Positions 48,208 through 58,124 of a stretch of 64,000 bases of DNA are shown here, piece after piece. The notes beneath the pieces were generated by a model. That model was not told where the DNA came from. It saw only the letters and a list, made by a program, of their open reading frames with translations, and ran no database searches. The position numbers and the translations under genes were made by a program. The stretch is from positions 46,313 to 110,312 of the forward strand of contig NZ_AUED01000023.1 of NCBI RefSeq assembly GCF_000425805.1, read 5' to 3'. Within the stretch, counting starts at the first letter, position 1. The number at the start of each line of letters is the position of its first letter. This stretch comes from Pseudomonas vranovensis DSM 16006 (lineage in GTDB: Bacteria; Pseudomonadota; Gammaproteobacteria; Pseudomonadales; Pseudomonadaceae).

Positions 48208-48432
48208 TCAGCTGTCGGCAGCGTCACTCGAAGAAACCTTGGAAGCGGTCTGTTCTGCGGGCTTTGTCGACTGTCCCTGCTCGGCGGCGAAGGCCTGGCG
48301 AGCTTGATCGTGGACGGCGGCACGGGCAGCGTTTTGCGCAACGAACGCCTGGGATTCTTCGGCCATGGCCAGGGGCGACAATAACAGGGAAGACAGGGCG
48401 AATACGCTGGCAATACCCATACTGTTGGACAT
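48208..48432 (-). CDS. Small secreted hypothetical protein (74 aa)
   Basis: ATG 48432 gives a Sec signal MSNSMGIASVFALSSLLLSPLAMA with cleavage before EESQ. The mature part of about 50 residues is Ala/Gln/Ser-rich and helical. AAGG lies 9 bases upstream. It has its own terminator. No family recognised. Upstream there is a TCCGA...TCGGA dyad (48470-48488) that may be a regulatory site. Confidence 0.7.
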   Translation of the reverse strand: MSNSMGIASVFALSSLLLSPLAMAEESQAFVAQNAARAAVHDQARQAFAAEQGQSTKPAEQTASKVSSSDAADS

Positions 48433-48799
48433 TTGCAACAACCTTCTTGCGGAGCAAGTGTTAAGTAGGTCCGAGTAAATTAGTCGGAAATGCCCGCGGG
48501 AAACAGTTACTTTTTCGAGAAGTACTATTGCGTCAAAGGTAATAGTTGTAGATCGAAAAAAGTAAGCAAAAAATCTCGCCTCACCAGGGGCTCTTCACTG
48601 CGCCCCGTGTCCCCTCACTGCGGTGTCGCTACGTGGCATTGCGAGCTACGCGTTGCAGGCAACGCTTTGCATCTTCGGCAGTCGTCGAAGGCGCTGCGCG
48701 CTAGCCCCTCCACGACACCTCCGTTCGGCCCTTCTGGTCAACAGGGCGGGTAGATCAAGATCAAGCGCACAATTGGCGACGCTCTTGCTGTGCGCGGCG
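48433..48799. other. Intergenic region without a recognised gene
   Basis: About 370 bases upstream of the small secreted protein. Apart from the TCCGA...TCGGA dyad nothing functional is clear. The 87-codon plus-strand frame has no Shine-Dalgarno or known pattern. The GC-rich part 48590-48750 looks like decayed or repeat-derived DNA. Confidence 0.4.
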
Positions 48800-48869
48800 C
48801 TTGTGGGAGCCGGGCTTGCCGGCGATCGACCGCGCAGCGGTCGTGGTTCAAGACAGTTGCTCCCACAAG
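48800..48869. repeat. REP-like inverted element
   Basis: CTTGTGGGAG (48800-48809) and CTCCCACAAG (48860-48869) bracket CCGGGCTTGCCGGCGATCG and CCGCGCAGCGGTCG. It lies just past the end of the sensor kinase gene and may act as its transcript end. Confidence 0.7.
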
Positions 48870-48896
48870 TACGGTGTGAGGCAGTTCCCGGCGATG

Positions 48897-50276
48897 TTAC
48901 AGCGGCAGCAGGATACCGAAAGTATTGGCCCCCGCCTGGCTGCGCACGAACACGCTGCCGCCATGCATCAGGGCAATGGCCTTGACGATGGCCAGTCCCA
49001 GGCCATGGTTGCCGCCACCGCTGGTACGGGCGGCGTCGACGCGGTAGAAGCGCTCGAACAGCATGGGCAAGTGCTCCTGGTCGATCGCAGGGCCCGGGTT
49101 GCTCACGGCAATGCTGATCTGCCCGTCCTGCTGTTCGATGCGCACCTGGATCACCTGCCCGGGCGAGGTGTGTTGCACGGCGTTGTTCAGCAGGTTGATC
49201 AGCGCCCGGCGCAAGTGGGCCTTCTCGACCGGGGCCTGGGCATCGCCGCTGACCTGGACCGTGACCTGGGCGTCTTCAAGGATGTAGTCCAGGTAGTCGA
49301 GGGTTGCCGCCACTTCTTCGGCCAGCGAGCTCATGGTCAAGGCAGTGGCCTTGCTGCCCTGGTCGGCGCTGGCCAGAAACAGCATGTCGTTGATGATGGT
49401 GCGCAGGCGTTCAAGTTCTTCCAGGTTCGATTGCAGCACTTCAAAGTAGTGCTCGGCACTGCGCCCGCGGGTGAGGGCAACCTGGGTCTGGCCGATCAGG
49501 TTGGTCAGCGGCGAGCGCAGCTCATGGGCGACGTCGGCATTGAACGCCTCAAGGCGCGTATAGGCCTGGTCGACGCGCTCCAGGGTCGAATTGAAGGCAC
49601 TGGCAAATTGCGCCAGCTCCGGTGGCAGGTCCGCTTGCTGCAGTCGACCGCTCAGGCGTGGCGGTGCAAGTTTCTGCGCTTCGGCCGAGAGCGTGCGCAG
49701 TGGTTTGAGCCCCACTCGTGCCACCCAGTAGCCAAGCAACGAGGCCAGCAATACGCCGAACACCGACAAGCTGATGATCGCCACCAGCAGGGTGTGCTGG
49801 GTCTGCCAGAAGGCTTCGGTGTCGATGGCGATCAGAAAGCGCAGCGGTGGGCGATTGCCCATGCCCGGCAGTTCGCTGACCAGCACTTTGTACGGGTAGG
49901 GGATGCTGGCCAGGCGCAGGTCGCGCATGCCCACCGGACCTTCGGCGAAGGCACGCACGTGGGCATCGGGGTGACCGTACTCGAACGGGCTGTTGCCGCT
50001 GACCACCCAGAAGCGAATGCGCCGGTCTTCTTCGCTGAGCAGGTTGAGCTTGTTGGTGATCTTCACCCAGTGCTCGCGGGTGTCGTAGCGGGTCAAGGAC
50101 GACTCCAGCACGCTGAAGCGGGCCTCCAGTTCCGCCGCCGGCAGCAGGTCGAGGCTGCGGTCTACCTGCTTGTACAGGGCGGTGCCAATCACCAGGAACA
50201 CGCTCAGGGCCACCAGGGTGAACAAGGCGCTCAGGCGCAGGGCGACAGAGTTAGTCGGCACGGTTTTCCAGAACAT
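48897..50276 (-). CDS. Sensor histidine kinase of the RND pump operon (CopS/CusS-like)
   Basis: 459 residues. Helix 1 at about 12-35, periplasmic sensor, helix 2 near 160-185, HAMP (VARVGLKPLRTLSAEAQKL). The H-box HELRSPLTNLIGQ holds the phosphorylated His; the N-box is LINLLNNAVQHT and the G-box GLGLAIVKAIA. The heavy-metal-sensor subfamily pattern is clear. The start overlaps the response regulator stop by 26 bases. With the regulator and the pump it forms one minus-strand operon and likely senses the pump's substrate. Confidence 0.92.
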   Translation of the reverse strand: MFWKTVPTNSVALRLSALFTLVALSVFLVIGTALYKQVDRSLDLLPAAELEARFSVLESSLTRYDTREHWVKITNKLNLLSEEDRRIRFWVVSGNSPFEYGHPDAHVRAFAEGPVGMRDLRLASIPYPYKVLVSELPGMGNRPPLRFLIAIDTEAFWQTQHTLLVAIISLSVFGVLLASLLGYWVARVGLKPLRTLSAEAQKLAPPRLSGRLQQADLPPELAQFASAFNSTLERVDQAYTRLEAFNADVAHELRSPLTNLIGQTQVALTRGRSAEHYFEVLQSNLEELERLRTIINDMLFLASADQGSKATALTMSSLAEEVAATLDYLDYILEDAQVTVQVSGDAQAPVEKAHLRRALINLLNNAVQHTSPGQVIQVRIEQQDGQISIAVSNPGPAIDQEHLPMLFERFYRVDAARTSGGGNHGLGLAIVKAIALMHGGSVFVRSQAGANTFGILLPL

Positions 50277-50925
50277 AGCCCATGCCTCGGATGGTGTGCA
50301 GCAGCTTGGTTTCAAAGGGGCCGTCGAGCTTGGCCCGCAAACGCTTGATCGCGACTTCCACGACATTGGCGTCGCTGTCGAAATTGATATCCCAGACCAG
50401 CTCGGCAATCGCGGTCTTGGAGAGGATCTCGCCATGACGGCGGGCCAGCACGCTGAGCAGCGAGAACTCCTTGGCGGTCAGGTCCAGGCGTTGGCCGGCG
50501 CGACTGGCCTTGCGGCTGAGCAGGTCGACCCAGAGGTCGGCGACCTGGATCTGTACCGGCTCCTGGTTGCCGGTGCGGCGGGTCAGGGCCTGCAGGCGGG
50601 CAACCAGTTCAAGGAAGGAAAACGGCTTGCCCAGGTAGTCGTCGGCTCCTTCGCGCAGGCCGTGGATGCGGTCTTCCACCCGTTCGCGAGCGGTCAGCAT
50701 GATCACCGGCGTCTGCTTGCGTGCCCGCAGGGCACGCAGCACGCCGTAACCGTCCAGGCCCGGGAGCATGACATCGAGCACGATTACTGCGTAGTCACCT
50801 TCAAGGGCCATGTGCAGGCCATCGATGCCGTCGCGGGCCAAGTCCACGGTAAAGCCTTGTTCGGTGAGACCGCGGTGCAGGTAGTCGGCGGTCTTTTCTT
50901 CGTCTTCGATAATCAGCACACGCAT
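50251..50925 (-). CDS. OmpR/CopR-type response regulator
   Basis: 224 residues. Receiver: EDEEKT acid pocket, phosphorylated Asp51 in VIVLDVMLPG, Lys in YLGKPFSF. The C-terminal winged helix reads LTAKEFSLLSVLARRHGEILSKTAIAELVW and NVVEVAIKRLRAKLD, the OmpR pattern. It lies 9 bases after the RND gene and just before the kinase. It probably controls this same pump operon. Confidence 0.92.
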   Translation of the reverse strand: MRVLIIEDEEKTADYLHRGLTEQGFTVDLARDGIDGLHMALEGDYAVIVLDVMLPGLDGYGVLRALRARKQTPVIMLTARERVEDRIHGLREGADDYLGKPFSFLELVARLQALTRRTGNQEPVQIQVADLWVDLLSRKASRAGQRLDLTAKEFSLLSVLARRHGEILSKTAIAELVWDINFDSDANVVEVAIKRLRAKLDGPFETKLLHTIRGMGYVLENRAD

Positions 50926-50934
50926 GATCGGTTC

Positions 50935-53900
50935 TCAACTGGCAGTGGGCTGCGCCTGGCCCTGGGGCGCCTGACGCCGATGGAACAGGCGCTCCAGGGT
51001 CAAGTATATGATCGGGGTGGTGAACAGCGTCAGTGCCTGGCTCACCAGCAGCCCGCCAACCACGGCGATACCCAGGGGCTGGCGCAGCTCGGCCCCGGCC
51101 CCGACGCCGAACATCAGCGGCACGGCGCCGAGCAAGGCGGCCAGGGTGGTCATCATGATCGGCCTGAAGCGCGTCAGGCACGCCTGGTGGATGGCCTGCT
51201 CTGGGCTCATGCCCAGGGTGCGCTGGGCGTCGAGGGCAAAGTCGATGAGCAGGATGCCGTTCTTCTTGACGATACCGATCAATAGCACGATGCCGATCAG
51301 GCCCATGATGCTGAAGTCCTGGCCGCTTAGCCACAGCAGTGCCAGGGCGCCGAGCCCGGCCGAGGGCAGGGTGGAGATGATGGTCAGCGGGTGGACGAAA
51401 CTCTCGTAGAGCACACCGAGGATGATGTACACCGCCACCAGTGCGGCGAGGATCAGCCAGGGCTGGCTCGACAGCGAACTCTGGAACGCCTGGGCCGCGC
51501 CCTGGAAGTTGCCGATGATCGAATCGGGCATGCCCAGTTCGCGCTGGGTGCGTTCGAGGATCTGCACCGCATCGCCCAGGGCCACGCCCGGGGCCAGGTT
51601 GAACGACAGGTTGGCAGCCGGGAACAGGCCGTCATGGGCAATCGACAGCGGCCCGGTGCTGGGTGCTGCAACCTTGGCCAGCACCGACAGCGGGACCATC
51701 TCGCCGGTCAGCGGCGAGCGCAGGTAGAAGTAGTTGAGGCTCTCGGCCTTGCCGCGCTGGCGGGCATCGAGCTCGAGGATCACCTTGTATTGGTTGGTCT
51801 CGGTCTGGAACTCGCTGATCTGCCGCTGGCCGAAGGCATCGTAGAGCGCCTGGTCGACATCGGCTGTGGTCAGGCCGAAGCGCGCGGCGGCGCGGCGGTC
51901 GATGTCGATGCGGGTAACGCTGGCGCCCAGTTGCAGGTCGTTGGACAGGTCGCGGAATGCCGGATTGGCTTTCAGGTGTTCGGTCAGGCGCTGGGTCCAC
52001 AGGTTGAGCGCCGCGCCGTCGTTGCTCTTGAGCACGTACTGGTATTGGCTGCGGCTGGGGCCAGAGCTCAGGTTGATGTCCTGGCCGGCACGCATGTACA
52101 GCACCACGCCAGGCACCTTGGCCAGTTGCGGGCGCAGGCGGTCGATGAACTCGCTGGCCGACACATCGCGGTCACCCCGGTCCTTGAGGGCAATCCAGAA
52201 ACGGCCGTTGGCGATGGTCTGGTTGCTACCGGTCACGCCCACGGCATGGGAGAAGGCGCGCACCGCAGGGTCGGCCTCGATGACCTTGGCCAGGGCCTGG
52301 TGTTTCTTGATCATGTCCGGGTAGGAGATATCGGCTGCCGCTTCGCTGGTGCCGAGCACGAAGCCGGTGTCCTGGACCGGGAAGAAGCCCTTGGGAATCA
52401 GTACATAGCCGACCACGGCCAGGGCCAGGGTGATGCCGAAAATGCCCAGCATCAATCGCTGGTGCGCCAGGGCCTTGACCAGCCCGCGTTCGTACCAGGC
52501 CAGCAGGCGTTCGCCGAAGCCGACGTTGTGCTGCTCGCCATGCTCGGGGCGGCGCATGAACAGCGCGCAGAGCGTCGGCGCCAGGGTCAGCGAAACCACC
52601 ACTGAAATCAGGATGGTCGAGGTAGCGGTGAGGGCGAATTCCTTGAACAGGCGGCCCACCACGCCGCCCATGAACAGCAGCGGAATGAACGCCGCCACCA
52701 GCGAGAAACTGATCGACACCACGGTGAAGCCGATTTCCCCGGAGCCCTTGATGGCAGCCTCGCGCATGCTGTCGCCGGCTTCTAGGTGCCGGTGAATGTT
52801 TTCCACCACCACGATCGCATCATCGACCACAAAGCCCACGGCGATCACAATGGCCACCAGGGTCAGGTTATTGAGACTGAAGCCGAACAGGTACATCAGG
52901 GCGAAGCTGGCTGTCAGCGACACTCCCAGCACGCTGGAAACGATCAGCGTCGCCGACCACTGGCGCAGGAACAGCGCCATCACCCCGATCACCAGGGCCA
53001 CGGCGATCATCAAGGTGATCTCTACCTCGTGCAGCGAGGCGCGGATGGTCTGGGTGCGGTCGTTGAGCACCGACACCTGCACTGCCGCCGGGAGCATCTG
53101 TTCAAGGCCGGGCAGGGCGTCCATGACCCGGTCGACGGTATCGACGATATTCGCCCCGGGCTGGCGGAACACCACCAGGTTCAGGCCCTGCTGCTCGCCG
53201 GACCAGGCCTTGACATAGGCGTTTTCGGCGCCATCGATGACCTTGGCGACATCCCTCAGGTGTACGGGAGCGCCGTCGCGGTACGCGACGATCAGCTGGG
53301 CGTATTCCTCGGGGTGGAACAGTTGGTCGTTGGTGGCGATGGTGGAGACGCTGTTGTCGCCATACAGCGCACCCTTGGCCAGGTTCAGGCTGGTTTGCTG
53401 GATGGCCTGGCGCAGGTCGGCCAGGGTCAGGCCAAGGGCGGCGAGTTTTTCCGGTTGGGCCTGCACGCGGATCGCCGGACGCAATTGGCCGGTGATGTTG
53501 ATCAGGCCGACCCCGTCGATCTGGCTCAACTGGCGGGCCAGCAGGGTTTCGGCGTAGTCGCTCAGTTCATTGGCCGGCATCTGTGCGGAACTGACGGTGA
53601 GGATCAGCACCGGGCTGTCGGCCGGGTTGACCTTGCGCCAGGTCGGCGGGCTGGGCATGTCCTGGGGCAGGCGGGCGGTGGCGGTGTTGATCGCTGCCTG
53701 AACTTCCTGGGCGGCGGTGTCGATGCTTTTTTCCAGGCTGAACTGCAGGATCAGGTTGGTCGAGCCCAGGGCACTGCTGGAGGTCATCTGGGTCATGCCC
53801 GGAATGGCGCTGAATTGCACTTCAAGGGGTGTGGCCACCGAGGAGGCCATGGTTTCCGGGCTGGCGCCGGGCAGTTGCGCGGTTACCTGGATGGTCGGGA

Positions 53901-54036
53901 AGTCGGCCTCGGGCAGGGGCGCGACCGGCAGGCGCGGAAAGGCGATGACCCCGAGCAGGACCAGGGCGAAGGTCAACAGCAGGGTGGCGACCGGGCGGTC
54001 GATGCACCAGGCCGAAATCGAGCCCCGGGCCTTCAT
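50935..54036 (-). CDS. RND multidrug efflux permease (MdtB/MdtC/MuxB-like)
   Basis: 1033 residues of the HAE1 RND family with 12 helices. Helix 1 WCIDRPVATLLLTFALVLLG; helix 4 VGFVVDDAIVVVENIHRHLE contains the essential Asp-Asp proton relay; C-terminal part LIGIVLLIGIVKKNGILLIDFALDAQR is typical. It is close to MdtC/MuxC-type pumps. It overlaps the membrane fusion gene by 4 bases. No outer-membrane channel gene lies here, so it probably uses a separate TolC-like protein. Confidence 0.93.
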   Translation of the reverse strand: MKARGSISAWCIDRPVATLLLTFALVLLGVIAFPRLPVAPLPEADFPTIQVTAQLPGASPETMASSVATPLEVQFSAIPGMTQMTSSSALGSTNLILQFSLEKSIDTAAQEVQAAINTATARLPQDMPSPPTWRKVNPADSPVLILTVSSAQMPANELSDYAETLLARQLSQIDGVGLINITGQLRPAIRVQAQPEKLAALGLTLADLRQAIQQTSLNLAKGALYGDNSVSTIATNDQLFHPEEYAQLIVAYRDGAPVHLRDVAKVIDGAENAYVKAWSGEQQGLNLVVFRQPGANIVDTVDRVMDALPGLEQMLPAAVQVSVLNDRTQTIRASLHEVEITLMIAVALVIGVMALFLRQWSATLIVSSVLGVSLTASFALMYLFGFSLNNLTLVAIVIAVGFVVDDAIVVVENIHRHLEAGDSMREAAIKGSGEIGFTVVSISFSLVAAFIPLLFMGGVVGRLFKEFALTATSTILISVVVSLTLAPTLCALFMRRPEHGEQHNVGFGERLLAWYERGLVKALAHQRLMLGIFGITLALAVVGYVLIPKGFFPVQDTGFVLGTSEAAADISYPDMIKKHQALAKVIEADPAVRAFSHAVGVTGSNQTIANGRFWIALKDRGDRDVSASEFIDRLRPQLAKVPGVVLYMRAGQDINLSSGPSRSQYQYVLKSNDGAALNLWTQRLTEHLKANPAFRDLSNDLQLGASVTRIDIDRRAAARFGLTTADVDQALYDAFGQRQISEFQTETNQYKVILELDARQRGKAESLNYFYLRSPLTGEMVPLSVLAKVAAPSTGPLSIAHDGLFPAANLSFNLAPGVALGDAVQILERTQRELGMPDSIIGNFQGAAQAFQSSLSSQPWLILAALVAVYIILGVLYESFVHPLTIISTLPSAGLGALALLWLSGQDFSIMGLIGIVLLIGIVKKNGILLIDFALDAQRTLGMSPEQAIHQACLTRFRPIMMTTLAALLGAVPLMFGVGAGAELRQPLGIAVVGGLLVSQALTLFTTPIIYLTLERLFHRRQAPQGQAQPTAS

Positions 54037-55199
54037 GGCTGCACCTGGCGTTCGGCAACGTCTTGGGGGGGCGGTGCCTCGGCGGCGACTTCGACCGTGG
54101 CACCGGGCTTGAGCCGCGACTGGCCGTCGGAGACCAGTTTGTCGCCACTGCTGACCCCAGCGATGATGTTGAGTGTGCTGTCCTGATACAGCACCTTGAC
54201 CGGCACGCTTTCGACCTTGTCGCCCACTATGCGGTACACGTAGTGCCCGTCGATACCGCGCTGCACTACCTGGGGAGGGACCACCAGGGCTTTCTGGTCC
54301 AGGGCTGTCTGCAGCTTCAGGGTGACCAGTTGGCCCGGCCAGAGGCGGGCATCGGCGTTGTCGAACTCGGCCTTGACCCGAATGGTGCCGGTGTTGGCTG
54401 CCACCTGGTTGTCGATCAGAGTCAGTCGACCTTCACCGAGTAGGGTGCCACCGCTGTCGCCATCGCCTTCCAGGTAGGCCTGCACGGCGGCGGGCGATTG
54501 CGCCTTGAGCAGCCCTTGCAGGGTCGGCAGCATGTGTTGGGGCAGCGAGAACTCGACCCCGATGGGGTCGATCTGGGTGACACTGAACAGCCCCTGGGCA
54601 TCGGCCACCCGCAGGAAGTTGCCTTCATCGACGTTGCGAATACCGACTCTGCCGGTGACCGGCGAACGGATCTGGGTATACGACAATTGCACCTGCGCGG
54701 CGGCAATCGCCGCCTGATTGCCCAGCACCGTGGCTTGCAGTTGATTGAACAGGGCTTGCTGCTGGTCGAGGGTCTGGCGCGACACGCCGTTGTCGGTACT
54801 GAGCAGTTTGTAGCGCTTGAGGTCGACCCCCGCCACTTGCAGTTGGGCCTGGCTCTGGCCCAGTTGCGCCTTGGCTTGTTCAAGGCTGGCGCGGATACCG
54901 CGGTCATCGATGGTGGCCAGCAGATCGCCTTGTTTGACCCATTGCCCTTCCTTGACCAGCAGGCGAGTCAGCACCCCTTCGACCTGAGGGCGGATCACCA
55001 CGCTGTGCAGCGAAAGCACCGAGCCAATACCGCTGACGTAGCGCGGCACGTCCTGCTGCTTGACGGCGACCACGCGCACGGGAACGGTGGTGCTGTGGGC
55101 GATTTTTTCCTCGCCCGAGCGGCCGTACCACCACAGGGCGGCGCCTGCCAGCGCGAACATAACGGCACAGATCACAACGGAGCGGGAGTGGATGCGCAT
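54033..55199 (-). CDS. RND periplasmic adaptor (membrane fusion protein, MdtA-like)
   Basis: 388 residues. N-terminal helix (VVICAVMFALAGAALWWYG) anchors it in the inner membrane. Then the lipoyl-like parts GIGSVLSLHSVVIRPQVEGVLTRLLVKEGQWVKQGDLLATID, a coiled-coil hairpin (ASLEQAKAQLGQSQAQLQ) and beta barrel (QIRSPVTGRVGIRNVDEGNFLRV). It links the RND permease to the outer-membrane channel. First gene of the pump-regulator operon. Confidence 0.92.
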   Translation of the reverse strand: MRIHSRSVVICAVMFALAGAALWWYGRSGEEKIAHSTTVPVRVVAVKQQDVPRYVSGIGSVLSLHSVVIRPQVEGVLTRLLVKEGQWVKQGDLLATIDDRGIRASLEQAKAQLGQSQAQLQVAGVDLKRYKLLSTDNGVSRQTLDQQQALFNQLQATVLGNQAAIAAAQVQLSYTQIRSPVTGRVGIRNVDEGNFLRVADAQGLFSVTQIDPIGVEFSLPQHMLPTLQGLLKAQSPAAVQAYLEGDGDSGGTLLGEGRLTLIDNQVAANTGTIRVKAEFDNADARLWPGQLVTLKLQTALDQKALVVPPQVVQRGIDGHYVYRIVGDKVESVPVKVLYQDSTLNIIAGVSSGDKLVSDGQSRLKPGATVEVAAEAPPPQDVAERQVQP

Positions 55200-55398
55200 A
55201 GGTGAAATCTCAGGGCGATGCCTAGTTTATAGCCGCCGGATAGGGTCAGCAGCGTGACCGCCAACTGACAGCGCTGTCAGCTTGCCCTGCAGGGTAATGG
55301 CCAATTGCCAATATCCTGAGCTGGATCAAGGAATCCGGCAAATTTGCCTCTAGAGTCGTACGCCCTGCCGATTCTCCAAACTACAACGAGTGCCTCCG

Positions 55399-56982
55399 AT
55401 GAAGAGCAATTTGCCTGTGACCGGTCGCAATGTGGATTATCCCGGTGACGCCAATATTCTTTCCACCACTGACCTCTCCAGTAGCATCACCTACGCCAAT
55501 GACGACTTCGTCAGCATCAGCGGTTTCAGCCGCGAGGAACTGATGGGCAGCGCGCATCACATCGTGCGCCATCCGGACATGCCGCCCCAGGCCTTCGAGC
55601 AGATGTGGCAGACACTCAAGCGTGGTCGCTCGTGGATGGGGCTGGTGAAAAACCGCTGCAAAAACGGTGACCATTATTGGGTCAGCGCCTTCGTTTCACC
55701 CATCGCCAGTCAAGGCCAAACGGTGGAATACCAATCGGTACGGACCAAGCCCAGCGCCGCCCAGGTCGAGGCCGCGGAACGCTGTTACGCGCACCTGCGC
55801 AACGGCCGCCAACCCTGGTGGCAGCGCTTGCCGGTGGTGGGCCTGGGCTGGCAGTTGTGGGCGGGGGTTACCTTGGGGCTGGTGCTGGTATCGGTTTTCA
55901 GTCGCTTGATACTGCCGGTGTTGCCCTGGCAAGGCGCAGTGGAGGTGTTGCTGGCCAGCGGCCTGAGTGCGCTGGTCATTCTCGCATTGCTCAAGCCGTT
56001 CCAGCGCCTGTGCAGCGAAGCCCGCAGTATCGCCGACAACCCCTTGAGCCAGCAGTTGTACACTGGGCGGCGGGATGAGATCGGCCAGATCGACTTTGCC
56101 CTGCGCATGCTCAAGGGCCAGTTGGGGGCGGTGGTCGGACGCATCGGTGACACGTCCCGACGCCTGGCCGGGCACAGCGGATCACTGGCGCAATCGCTGC
56201 AATGCAGCCACAGCAACAGCCTGGAGCAGCAGAGCGAGGCCGACCAAGTGGCCACGGCCGTCAACCAGATGGCCGCCAGCGTCGCCGAGGTGGCCAGCAA
56301 CGCCCAGCAGGCGTCGGTCGCAGCCGACCATGCCGAAGGCGAGACCCGGGCCGGGCATCAACTGGTGGAGCTGAATCGCAGTGCCATCCAGGCGCTGGCC
56401 AACTCACTGGATGCCGCCACCGAGGTTATCCACAACCTGGAAAGCCACAGCAGTGATATCAGCGGGGTACTGGAGGTGATTCGCGGGATCGCCGAGCAAA
56501 CCAACTTACTGGCACTCAATGCCGCCATCGAGGCCGCCCGGGCAGGCGACCAGGGGCGAGGGTTCGCCGTGGTCGCCGATGAAGTTCGCGGTCTGGCCCA
56601 GCGCACGGCGCAATCGACCCACGAGATTCAGCGCATGATCAGCGCCTTGCAGAACCGAGCGCGCGAGGCCGTGCAGGTGATGCAGCAGAGCAGCGAGCAC
56701 GCCGGGCACAGTGTGGAGCAGGCCCGCCGCGCCGCCGGTGCGCTGGATGGTATCAGCCTGCGGGTCAACCAGATCAGCGAGATGAGCCTGCAGATTGCCG
56801 CGGCGGTGGAACAGCAGAGCCAGGTCAGCGAGAGCATCAACCGCAACATCATCAGCATTCGCCAGGCCAGCGAATCAACGGTGCAGGTCGGCCAGCAAAG
56901 CCACGTGAGCGCCACCGATGTGGCCGGCCTTGCCGAAGACCTGCGCCGCCTGGCCGACGAGTTCTGGCGGCGCTGCCACTGA
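55399..56982 (+). CDS. Aer-like PAS chemoreceptor (methyl-accepting chemotaxis protein)
   Basis: 527 residues. N-terminal PAS domain (about 20-115: ITYANDDFVSISGFSREELMG, then WMGLVKNRCKNGDHYWV) as in Aer, which binds FAD. Two helices near 155-200. The signalling tip EQTNLLALNAAIEAARAG, with FAVVADEVRGLAQ, is intact. There is no periplasmic domain, so it senses internal redox or energy state. ATG 55399 is used; a GTG 9 bases before is possible. It stands alone and may respond to oxygen. Confidence 0.9.
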   Translation: MKSNLPVTGRNVDYPGDANILSTTDLSSSITYANDDFVSISGFSREELMGSAHHIVRHPDMPPQAFEQMWQTLKRGRSWMGLVKNRCKNGDHYWVSAFVSPIASQGQTVEYQSVRTKPSAAQVEAAERCYAHLRNGRQPWWQRLPVVGLGWQLWAGVTLGLVLVSVFSRLILPVLPWQGAVEVLLASGLSALVILALLKPFQRLCSEARSIADNPLSQQLYTGRRDEIGQIDFALRMLKGQLGAVVGRIGDTSRRLAGHSGSLAQSLQCSHSNSLEQQSEADQVATAVNQMAASVAEVASNAQQASVAADHAEGETRAGHQLVELNRSAIQALANSLDAATEVIHNLESHSSDISGVLEVIRGIAEQTNLLALNAAIEAARAGDQGRGFAVVADEVRGLAQRTAQSTHEIQRMISALQNRAREAVQVMQQSSEHAGHSVEQARRAAGALDGISLRVNQISEMSLQIAAAVEQQSQVSESINRNIISIRQASESTVQVGQQSHVSATDVAGLAEDLRRLADEFWRRCH

Positions 56983-56987
56983 GTGGG

Positions 56988-57755
56988 TCAGAAGCCGATG
57001 AAACTGTAGTAGTCGGCGCCTTCGCTGCGTACCTGGGCCCCGCTCGCGGTCAGTTGTTCACACAGCTCGGGATCGACCACATGCAGGGTCCAGGCTGCGA
57101 TTTCAGCGGTGGCGTTTACTTGTCGCAGCGCCTGATCCAGCGCCTGGGTATTGGGCAGGTAGGCGGTAAAGCCATTGCCCTTGAGGGCACTGGTGTCGAT
57201 ACCCAGGGCCTGGCAGATGGCAACCTTGCCACGGATGTCGTCGCGGTCGGCCTGGCGTGATTGCTCGATCAATTGCGCCAGCCGATGGTCGACCAGCTGC
57301 GTGCCGTGGATCAGTACCGGCCCGCTTTGCCAGGCGTCGGCGGGGCAGTCCTTGGCGTCGGGGCGCAGCGGGATATGGGGGTTGATCTCCATCGGATAGA
57401 TGCGGCACACCAGCGGGCGGAGCTCGTAGATGGTGCAGCGGTCGTCCGCGTCCAGGTTGCGGCAACGCTCCGGGTTGAAGGCGGCGAAAGTGATCGCCAC
57501 ATGTGCCTCGGTGCTGCCGCAAGGGACGGGCCAGGAACGGCGCAGGGCATGCTCGCGCTGATCGGCCGGCAAGCCCAGCCCATCGGCCATGAAGGCTTCG
57601 ACCAGGACAATTACCTGGCCACCGGCGCCGGTCCACTGACGGGCTTCGCTCAGGGTCAGGGGCACGTGATGGCCGGTGCAGCATTTGCCGCAACCGGTGC
57701 AGTCGAAATGGATATCGCGGGTTTGAGCAGTATTCACGGTGTGCCGGGCGTCCAT
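56988..57755 (-). CDS. YkgJ-family cysteine cluster protein
   Basis: About 255 residues. DCTGCGKCCTG near the start and, further on, NPERCRNLDADDRCTIYELRPLVCRIYPMEIN make the eight-Cys pattern of UPF0153/YkgJ proteins, which bind a zinc or iron-sulphur centre. Start: ATG 57755 overlapping the preceding gene by 22 bases, or GTG 57737 whose G overlaps its TGA. Function unknown. It follows the small secreted protein in one unit. Confidence 0.82.
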   Translation of the reverse strand: MDARHTVNTAQTRDIHFDCTGCGKCCTGHHVPLTLSEARQWTGAGGQVIVLVEAFMADGLGLPADQREHALRRSWPVPCGSTEAHVAITFAAFNPERCRNLDADDRCTIYELRPLVCRIYPMEINPHIPLRPDAKDCPADAWQSGPVLIHGTQLVDHRLAQLIEQSRQADRDDIRGKVAICQALGIDTSALKGNGFTAYLPNTQALDQALRQVNATAEIAAWTLHVVDPELCEQLTASGAQVRSEGADYYSFIGF

Positions 57756-58045
57756 TCGGTGACAAAGGCAGTCTTGTCCTGCTTGTTGAACAGGCACAAT
57801 TCGCTGCCCTTGCGGTTGTTCATGTGCTTTTGCGGGTAGCGGCCTTCGAGCAGCAGGGCGCTGTAGCCGACACGGTCGTCGAATTCGGCGGGCTTGCCCA
57901 CGGCCTTGGCGTCTTTCAGGCCGCTGGCGGCGATGCAGCGTTGGCTCATCTGCGTGTTGTGATCGCTCCAGGCCTGATCGCTGGAGGCCTGGGCGGCGGT
58001 GCTGAGCAGCGCACAGCCGAGCAGGGTAAAGAGAAGGGCTTTCAT
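57734..58045 (-). CDS. Small exported hypothetical protein (103 aa)
   Basis: Signal peptide MKALLFTLLGCALLSTAAQA with cleavage before SSDQ. Cys at residue 10 is inside the signal and not a clear lipobox. The mature part has two Cys (RCIAASGLKDAK and SELCLFNKQDKT) that could form a disulfide, a conserved style of small periplasmic proteins in Pseudomonas. First gene of a two-gene unit with the YkgJ-like gene. Function unknown. Confidence 0.75.
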   Translation of the reverse strand: MKALLFTLLGCALLSTAAQASSDQAWSDHNTQMSQRCIAASGLKDAKAVGKPAEFDDRVGYSALLLEGRYPQKHMNNRKGSELCLFNKQDKTAFVTEWTPGTP

Positions 58046-58124
58046 GGCGGAACCTCGGTCGACAATGGGCTCGATTGTGCCTGAGGTTCAGGCACATTCA
58101 AGCGCAGTGAGTGCCGAGGGCTTA

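Noticed and set aside
52786..54186. 466-aa plus-strand frame opposite the RND permease
   Set aside because: Antisense shadow of a well-supported RND gene.
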